Shown here piece by piece: positions 57,204 to 64,000 of a stretch of 64,000 nucleotides of DNA (positions are counted from its first letter, which is position 1; the number at the start of each line of letters is the position of its first letter). A model generated the notes under the pieces. The model saw only the letters and a list, made by a program, of their open reading frames with translations, ran no database searches and had not been told where the DNA came from. The position numbers and the translations under genes are program-made. Origin of the DNA: Puccinia triticina (lineage: Eukaryota; Basidiomycota; Pucciniomycetes; Pucciniales; Pucciniaceae); the NCBI RefSeq assembly GCF_026914185.1, contig NC_070575.1, positions 1,674,001-1,738,000 of the forward strand, read 5' to 3'.

Positions 57204-59265
57204 ATGGCCGACGACCCCCGAGGGCCCTCGAGGGGCATTGATTACACCGAGGCCGATGTCGCCACCCTGGTTAGACAACTGTGCAAGTCGCTCCACAGGC
57301 AACATCTGGATCACCGCAAAGTAGTGGTGGACTTTGACTTGTTGGCCGTATTTTTAATGCAAGAGATCGCCCCAAAGACGCACATCAGAAAAATCGTCCA
57401 ATTGCTGCTGGCGCAATTTCAATCGGCGAAATTCCCAGCCAAAGGGTTGTCCACTGGCGCTCCTCCAAGCACCGCTCTCCAAAGCCAGTTACTCCAAGCT
57501 GCCGAATCAGTTCACGAGACCATCCGACTATACAATGGTAATCCTGGTGCAACCAAGCCTTTTTGCCTTCGATATCCAACCTATTTCCACGTCCTCAAAT
57601 ACTCCAAGGTTAAGCAGAGCGAGTGCAAGCTGCTACCTGGTGACAAAATGGTTGTCTTGATTGATGAGGCTGGCATTTGTGTTGGTGTTGGAGTTCCACC
57701 AATTCCGGCCACTAGTGATCTACATTTGCATCCAGATGTACATCAACTTTTCGCTGTGCTCTGCTCCCCTTTTGTGATAGCTAAATTGCCCTTCAAATCT
57801 ATGTATGAATTTTACAGGTTCGCGCCGAGATTAATCTCAATGAAATCGTATCAACCTTGAATTGGAATACAGCCGAAAAAGAAGTCCTCTACTCTTCTGA
57901 ACCCATTGCTGGGCCTCTGCAAAGTCCCTTTCCAATCGGCCCAAAAATTAAGGGTGAAATTCGTGGCCCTGCGGGGGCTGACAACTCTTCAATGTCTTTT
58001 CAGGCCTATGGATATGGCCTTGGTGATGTACGACCATTTTCTTCTTAAGTAATAATTGGGCCATATTGTCTAACCACTACAATTCTTAGCCCAAATCAAA
58101 GGGGATGCATGACCTCAAAGTACGAATTAAGCAAGAAAAAATCGATTTGAATGAGCTGCAGGGGTACGACAACTTGTGGAAGACTGAAGAATTCTCCCCC
58201 GTACTTCCCAACCCTCTTCGAGAAAGTCAAAACGCCGCAGACACAAAGGCAATGGCCAAATTTTGGAACGAAATCACCTTCTACAGCAAGCTGTCATTGT
58301 GGATCAATAAGGCATTCTTCCCACAATCAACTACGATTGCCGAGGCGGCCATTGGGTTTCTTGAGAAACACGGATCTGACTACCTCCGCGAAAATTTGAA
58401 AAATGAGAAAAACAAAATCATTGCATGTAAGTGACCCGTTCTTCTTGTGATCTGCAATAATACCACAGCTTAGAGATTATTTTTAGCCCGTACAATAAGT
58501 GTGAACAGTCAAGTCTACACACACCGGGATCGGAAGAATGCGTTGCTATTTGATTCTGCTTGTTTTTTTGGTAACCACCATGGTGGGGAATTTCTCCTTC
58601 CATCATTGGGTGTGGCTTACCCTGGGTTGCATGGATATTCCTTCCACGGGCCCCTCCGAATTCTTTTACACAGTGTTGCTAAATTCTACTTTTCAAAGGC
58701 TTTGGAAGGCCCCCCACGTCGATATTCTGTTGCATTTTGGAGTCGAGCAAGCTCCTTTTCAGCCGTTGCAAGGTTTGCTGCTCATGCCGAAAGCCAAGGG
58801 GCCAAAGATGACAACAGGGTTTGCTTTGATCAATACACTCTTCTTTTTTTGCATACACTCATGGCTTTATTATACGGACTTACTTCGCGCACTGCGAAAA
58901 GCTCTTCGCGCACTGTGCAGTGCGCGAAGTTTGCAAACACTTCGCGCACTGCGCGTGAAGGGCGCAACTTTTTCAAATTATTTTTTGACCAATCAATAGA
59001 CAAGCTTATTATTGTCCTCTGTGAATTTATTTGGAGTTTTTTGAAGCTTCCTTGTATGCTTAAAAATCCCACCAATAAAAAAAACAAGTACAGCCATTTG
59101 GGGACCTGGAATTCATATTCCCACAGGCCAAAAAATCCAATTAATTTATTGAATCATATTAAACATGTATTCAAAAGTTTTAGAACTTTTTGGCCACTTT
59201 GTACAAGGACAAGGCTTTCAAAAACCAGTAACTGTTTCTCAAGATATGCCAAAATGCGCCAGTAA
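57204..59265 (+). CDS. TET/JBP-family 2-oxoglutarate/Fe(II) dioxygenase
   Basis: TET/JBP enzymes oxidise methyl groups on DNA bases (5-methylcytosine or thymine). Exons: 57204-57737, 57818-58027, 58090-58426, 58487 onward; introns are 80, 62 and 60 bp and all junctions keep frame. The ATG sits in GGCCATGG. Residues 1-178 form a helical N-terminal part; YGYGLGDPKSKG spans the third junction. The double-stranded beta-helix is in exon 4: iron ligands H373-x-D375 (VYTHRDRKN), then NHHGGEFLLPSLG, H422 (ILLHSV) and R438/R439 (RRYSVAFWS) for 2-oxoglutarate. All metal and cosubstrate residues are thus present. From 58875 the frame runs into a fold-back element up to the TGA at 59263-59265, so the native C-terminus is replaced or lies just before 58875. 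Confidence 0.7.
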
Positions 59266-59632
59266 GTGGTGAACTTTCCTAATTTTTGAAAGCCTTATTC
59301 TTGCACAAAGTGGCCAAAAAATTCTAAAAAGTTTGAATTCATATGTATCATTATTCACTAAATTATTTGGATTTTTTGACTGGTGGGAATATGAATTCCA
59401 GGTCCCCAAATGGCTGTACTTGTTTTTTTTATTGGTGGGATTTTTAAGCATACAAGGAAGCTTCAAAAAACTCCAAATAAATTCACAGAGGACAATAAGA
59501 AGCTTTTCTATTGATTGGTCAAAAAATAATTTGAAAAAGTTGCGCCCTTCACGCGCAGTGCGCAAAGTGTTTGCAAACTTCGCGCACTGCACAGTGCGCG
59601 AAGAGCTTTTCGCAGTGCGCGAAGTAAGTCCG
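58875..59632. mobile_element. CGGACTTAC fold-back element, 758 bp
   Basis: Nearly a perfect palindrome: each half of about 370 bp is the complement of the other, starting CGGACTTACTTCGCGCACTG, with a short non-matching centre near 59240-59270. TA flanks both ends (58873-58874 and 59633-59634), as for Tc1/mariner-type insertions. The outer 100 bp consist of TTCGCGCACTGCG repeats. A transcript through it would form a long hairpin. Confidence 0.85.
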
Positions 59633-59995
59633 TATTATATTCATAGGTATACAGCAAATCCGATTACTGGCTTCCAATATATCCAAAATATGACACCAAT
59701 TCGGTCAACCAAGTTTACCATATTCAAAAATTGTTGTCTAGAAAAAGGGGAAAACCTCAAGACAAGCCAAGCACCAACAAGAAAAACAAATCAAACTAAA
59801 AAAAATCATTTTGAACCATCCTTTATGTTTGCTTTCTGAGTGATCAAGAATGAAATGTTATTTGTTATTTTATACTTTCTTTGAAATCAGAGAACAAAAA
59901 GCATAGTGAATCGGTATCCGGTCAGCTTTGATATCATGGCTCTTTGCAAAATTGTATTGGGATTGACAAACTGCATCCGGATTGACAAACTGTAT

Positions 59996-62900
59996 TAAAG
60001 ATGTCACCTGATACGCGAGTACTTGCCACGGGTGCGAGTACTTGCCACGGGTGCGAGTACTTGCCACGGGTGCGAGTACTTGCCACGGGTGCGAGTACTT
60101 GCCAAAAAAAACCCAAAATCTGGGCACCCGCACCCGCACCCGCACCCGCGCAGCGGCAGGGGGCAGGTACGCGCGTACTTGTTACGAGTACTCGCGAGTA
60201 CTTGCTCTTTTTGCAGCTCAGAATCATTGCTCTCTTGCATTGCCGTGATTACATATCTTAGAGAAATAAATAGAAAAAAGGAAAAAAAAAACAACAAGCA
60301 CATCATTTTCTCCCTGCTCTCCCTTTACCTTTTTGCTTAGTCTTGTTTGCCTTATTTACCTTCCATCTATGTAATACCCCGGGTTTTATTTTCCCATTCT
60401 TCGAATAAAAAGCGACCGTCATACCTTTTGTGACTGACGCAGCACCGAGCCGGTGCCTTTTAAGGGAAACATAATCCCTCCCAAAGCTGAATGATCGTTC
60501 GACATCCACGGTCGTTGCTACAAACATAAGTGTCAGCAAATCAAACTGGCCATCTGTGCTAGGAGACCAACAACTTACCCGGACAGCTTAAGCCATTGAG
60601 GGCCATACGTAGCAGACCCCCGTGAGTATTCCCTGCACGCCGTTGTCGCATCCACCATTTGAGGGGATTCACCGGCTGACCGTCATCAGTCAAAGTCAAG
60701 CCGCCAGCTAGCCACATGTGAATCGGATCGGTTGATGTGTTCCCTCCTCGCGCTTCGGAGGCTCCAATCAAACCTGCAAGAACCCCTTTCTGGGGCTTTA
60801 TTCCACCAATTATCATAAGTTAGCTTGCATTCGATCGGATGAAGTAGATCAGAAACATCCCATTCACTCACCTTAGGACATATGATAATTGGTTGTGATG
60901 TCGATGGCTGAGATGTAGGTTTGTAGTGAGTTTCCCACATCTCACGGGTGAGCCTTATGGATTCTTCAATCCATTCTGGTTGCCATCGAGCAAGTTTGAA
61001 ATATTCGTCTTTAAAAGACGGATGTAGGACTTAAGATAAAGAAATACCATCAGTACAATATAAAATCATTGGTAGAGATTGAAAGCATACCCATAGCGAC
61101 CCGGTATAATGGTGAGCAGTCGGTTAGCGTGTAGTATTTATTTGTTAGCTTAAGTCCAGCCCAACACGCGTTCCTCAAGGCAGGGGGGTAATTGTGACGC
61201 TTCTCCGAGATTGCAGAAGAGAGATGGCTGGTGATCTGGTCGATGAAGACAACGATGTCGGCGATCCGAGCGGAACCACGAATTGAGACCTGCAGGGTAA
61301 TGTCGTAGAAAGGTTCAAGAACCTCAGCGAGGTCGTGTGCTAAGCTGAGATCCTCCTGGTTAATATGATATTGTCGAGCGGGACCGTGGCGTTTATCTTT
61401 TTGCCACTGAAGGCTTCAATTGGAATATGAAACTATCAGCCTATCAGGACTGATCGTTGATGTTGTGAGTGGAAAAAAAAAGCTCACATTGCTGCCGAGC
61501 ATCGCAGAATGCTTTTTAATTGCTCCAGAGTTGAATTCCACCGGGTCCGAACGTCGCGCCCAACGTTATGCGGCCTTGAACACTCAACCTCCTCACAGAT
61601 CTCCTTGAAGAGAGCCTTTGAGTTCGGTGACTTATTTAACTTTCTGGAAATCGCTCGGAACTGTTTTTAAATTAAAATGATTCAAGTCGGTAAGCAATCG
61701 GTTGACTGTTTAATCAGTTGGAGACAGCTTCTTACCTTGGCTAAGGTCACCTTGGAAGATTTGGAAGTGTATCAATCATCTTCCCCCTCATCGCTGAACT
61801 CATTCAGATCATCATCCTTGAGTTCAATTTCATCCTCACGAATGAGATCGGCGGCCAAGATATTTTCCCTGGAGTCGTTTTCAATCTCATCATCTTGATC
61901 ATCTCCTGATTCACTCCCGGTAAACCTAAGCATAAACGTTGTATCAGCCTTAAAATGAATGAGAAAAATCAAAACGATCACAATCAGAAGATTTCTTACA
62001 TTTGAATCTGCTCATCTGGATCATCTAGGTCTTCATCTTCCTCGTCGTCGTAGTCACAAATGTCGTCTTCAGTGTCTAGGTCCAGATTAAGCAAGGCAGA
62101 CATTCTGGGTTGTTTTTTGTGGCTGCCAAAGGGTCGTAAGATCGCCTGAACGATCAAGTTGAGTATGTGAGCAAAGCATTGGATCCACTGGCCTTCACCT
62201 TTGAACCTAGGCCACTTGAAAGATTTGATGGCTTCAATCATGGTCTGGTTGTTTGAAGCGTTATCGGTGACGATCCCATGTATCTATCCAACATAATATC
62301 TTCTGATCAGGACACCAAAAAAGGAAGAAAAAGAGAAATAAGTCACAGTAAAAAGCATACCTTTTCCGTTATCCCAAATTTCTCAACGATGCGCTGAACA
62401 GTTTCAGCTAAATACAAACCGGTATGGCTTCTTTGAAGCTTGACGAAGTCGAGAGGCATCGCCTCCAAGAGATATCCACTGGGTGTATCTTCTTCCACGA
62501 GGCGGTATATGACCGTTCCTAAGACATCATAGCCATTTGGGGACTGCCAGGCGTCTAGCCCCAGGTACATTGCCCCCTTGTGATCCTAGAATAAGAATAA
62601 AGGTCAGATCGATGAGGTTTAATTTACATGAATTCTAGATAGATGACAAAAACTGACCTTGAGCGATTTAATCATTTCCTGCTGCGCAGCTGTATATAGA
62701 CGGGCTATATCATTTGAGACGGTTCTCCGTGGCGGTAAATTCTTGATAATGACCGGGTGCAACATTGCTCGATGAGCCGCATCTCCAAGAGCTGAAAACG
62801 GTCGGGCCGCTTTGGCGCACCAGATCGCACACAGCTGAGGTACCTGGAGGTCAATTGCAATCAGAACAATTGTCAACTTGCTGCTATTATGGGGAGGAGA

Positions 62901-63901
62901 AATAAAAGACTTACTTCTCGGGGATCAATCTCGCCGGTCCCGGATATCCCCATCGACGAAAGTTTCTGATTATCGGATGCCTCGCGTTCTTTTTTGGCGC
63001 AGCTGGCTACATGTTTAGCTAGATTTGATGGGGAAGTGTCAGATACTGGGCGGTGGATTTTGTTCCCACAGCTAAAACGACAAACAAAAGAGAAATTAGA
63101 TACAGGCTGCAAGACGATCAAAAAAAACGTAAACGACTTACGTTTTACAACGGTAGGCGATCATCCTCCGGCCTTTTTTGTCAAGCAAATCCGAGAGATG
63201 TGGTGATTCGAAAGCTGCATAGCAAGCGCTAAGACGATTCGCATGAAGTCTCCGAGCCTTTTCTGGAATTTCACAAAGTGAAAGTCAGTCAGTTTGGTTA
63301 AGTAAATGAGTGAGCTAGAAATGACTTACTCAGCTCTTGCTCATCTGTCAGCTGTTGAACCTTTGAGTTCTGAGTGCTTTCCGGAGTTTCTGAGTTGGAG
63401 AGAACATTGTCGCTTTCGTCGGAATCGTTGGGTACATTGACAATCGATCGGCTTTTTGTCTTTTGTGAAGCAGAAATATTCGGATCTTTGGTGGGGATGG
63501 ATATAGAAGATGTTGGTGACCCACTTGGCCTGTGACGCTTCTTACCTCTTGCCATGGTGGCGGCCGATGGGTGTGGTGAGGTGGTGGTGAGGAGGTTGAT
63601 GGAGATGGATATGTCACGGGGACAGGTATGGACTGGGGACGGGTATGGACTTGTAAATGTTTATAAGTATGGTATTATGCATAATAATATGCTTGTATCT
63701 AACTGTCAACCTACACATCTGGACGCTCTCAACTTCGCAAGTATTGGCAAGTACTTGTTGCAGGTACTTGCTGTTTTTTTCCCACCAAAAGTGGACACCC
63801 GCACCTGCACCCGGCACTCGTTTCCAAGTACTTGTTTCTAAAACCAAGTACTCGCCAACAAGTAGCGGGTACCTGCAAACGAGTACTTGATGACATCTTT
63901 A
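59996..63901 (-). mobile_element. full-length hAT transposon, 3906 bp
   Basis: Ends TAAAGATGTCACC... and ...GATGACATCTTTA, flanked by a perfect 8-bp duplication AACTGTAT (59988-59995 and 63902-63909). The left subterminal region has a 19-bp tandem unit GTACTTGCCACGGGTGCGA (60019-60103) and CACCCG repeats (60125-60150); the right has AGTACTTG, CACCCG and GTACC words (63740-63890). It carries one transposase gene on the minus strand. Confidence 0.9.
60303..63555 (-). CDS. hAT transposase with BED zinc finger, many introns
   Basis: Starts at 63555 in GCCACCATGG (MARGKKRHR). Exon 1 ends at 63330 (GTAAGT). The BED-type finger is split by introns: AYRCKT / CGNKIHRP...NLAKHVASC. Catalytic acids of the RNase H-like core are visible: YLGLDAW (about 62560), GIVTDNASNN (about 62270), and VERSFS in the C-terminal dimerisation domain (about 60500). 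Other hAT landmarks are QCFAHILNLIVQAIL (about 62170), RDVRTRWNST (about 61550), NPLKWW (about 60655) and DYVSLKRHRL. A long Asp/Glu-rich insert (62100-61770) lies between the second Asp and the Trp motif. I noticed no stop or frameshift in the parts followed, but not every splice site was tested, so activity is only possible. Confidence 0.8.
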
Positions 63902-64000
63902 AACTGTATCTGGATTGATAAACTGTTTCTTTTGATTGGGGCAAGAGTCAAGTGGAGATAAAAAAGTAGAAGAATGGTTTTATTTTGAGAAGATGATATA

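Overview
The window looks like a transposon-dense stretch of a nuclear genome from a basidiomycete, most likely a rust fungus (Pucciniales). Short introns (about 60-105 bp, GT-AG with CTAAC or CTGAY branch motifs), the few ordinary eukaryotic genes spread between transposon layers, and the mix of Ty3/gypsy, Ty1/copia, hAT and KDZ elements with a TET/JBP-type oxygenase all point that way. The species cannot be named from the sequence alone.

Layout. 1-9203: nearly complete Ty3/gypsy retrotransposon (5' LTR cut by the window edge) with several in-frame stops, carrying an antisense, intron-containing gene for a Zn2Cys6-like protein. 9204-9683: right part of a non-autonomous hAT-like element into which the gypsy inserted; that element itself sits in a small MITE. 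9684-14260: tandem duplication with a MITE in one copy, a candidate solo LTR with ACATG target duplication, a GCAGCG-rich inverted-repeat element and a GGCCCC-ended MITE. 14625-15379: RPB6, four exons. 16912-18073: complete non-autonomous hAT-like element with a perfect 8-bp target duplication. 18306-23555: Ty1/copia element (minus strand), complete in outline but dead in integrase and reverse transcriptase, with a primer site matching the anticodon arm of initiator tRNA-Met. 25209-26529: two members of a MITE family with 7-bp target duplications. 27144-31273: a duplicated 0.24-kb repeat bracketing an unrecognised tandemly duplicated coding segment and a gag-like fragment.

32547-40756 is the gene island: a candidate secreted protein with two internal repeats, then CDT2/DTL (CRL4 ubiquitin ligase receptor, six exons, one GC-AG intron) and MCM10 (replication initiation, two exons), both DNA-replication genes, in the same orientation about 0.7 kb apart.

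41253-64000 is again accessory: a gypsy pol remnant split by a MITE and by a solo LTR, both with clean target duplications; a 33-bp minisatellite of about 27 units; ~155-bp satellite-like monomers; a KDZ transposase gene (minus strand); a small secreted-protein candidate; a TET/JBP-family 2-oxoglutarate/Fe(II) dioxygenase gene whose 3' end runs into a 758-bp fold-back element; and a full-length autonomous-looking hAT (59996-63901) with perfect 8-bp target duplication and all recognisable hAT catalytic motifs. The co-occurrence of KDZ transposase and TET/JBP oxygenase is the most interesting functional theme: these oxygenases are expected to oxidise 5-methylcytosine, and fungal lineage expansions of them are known to accompany KDZ transposons. 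Many stops in the old elements are TGA where CGA is expected, as deamination of methylated CpG would produce.
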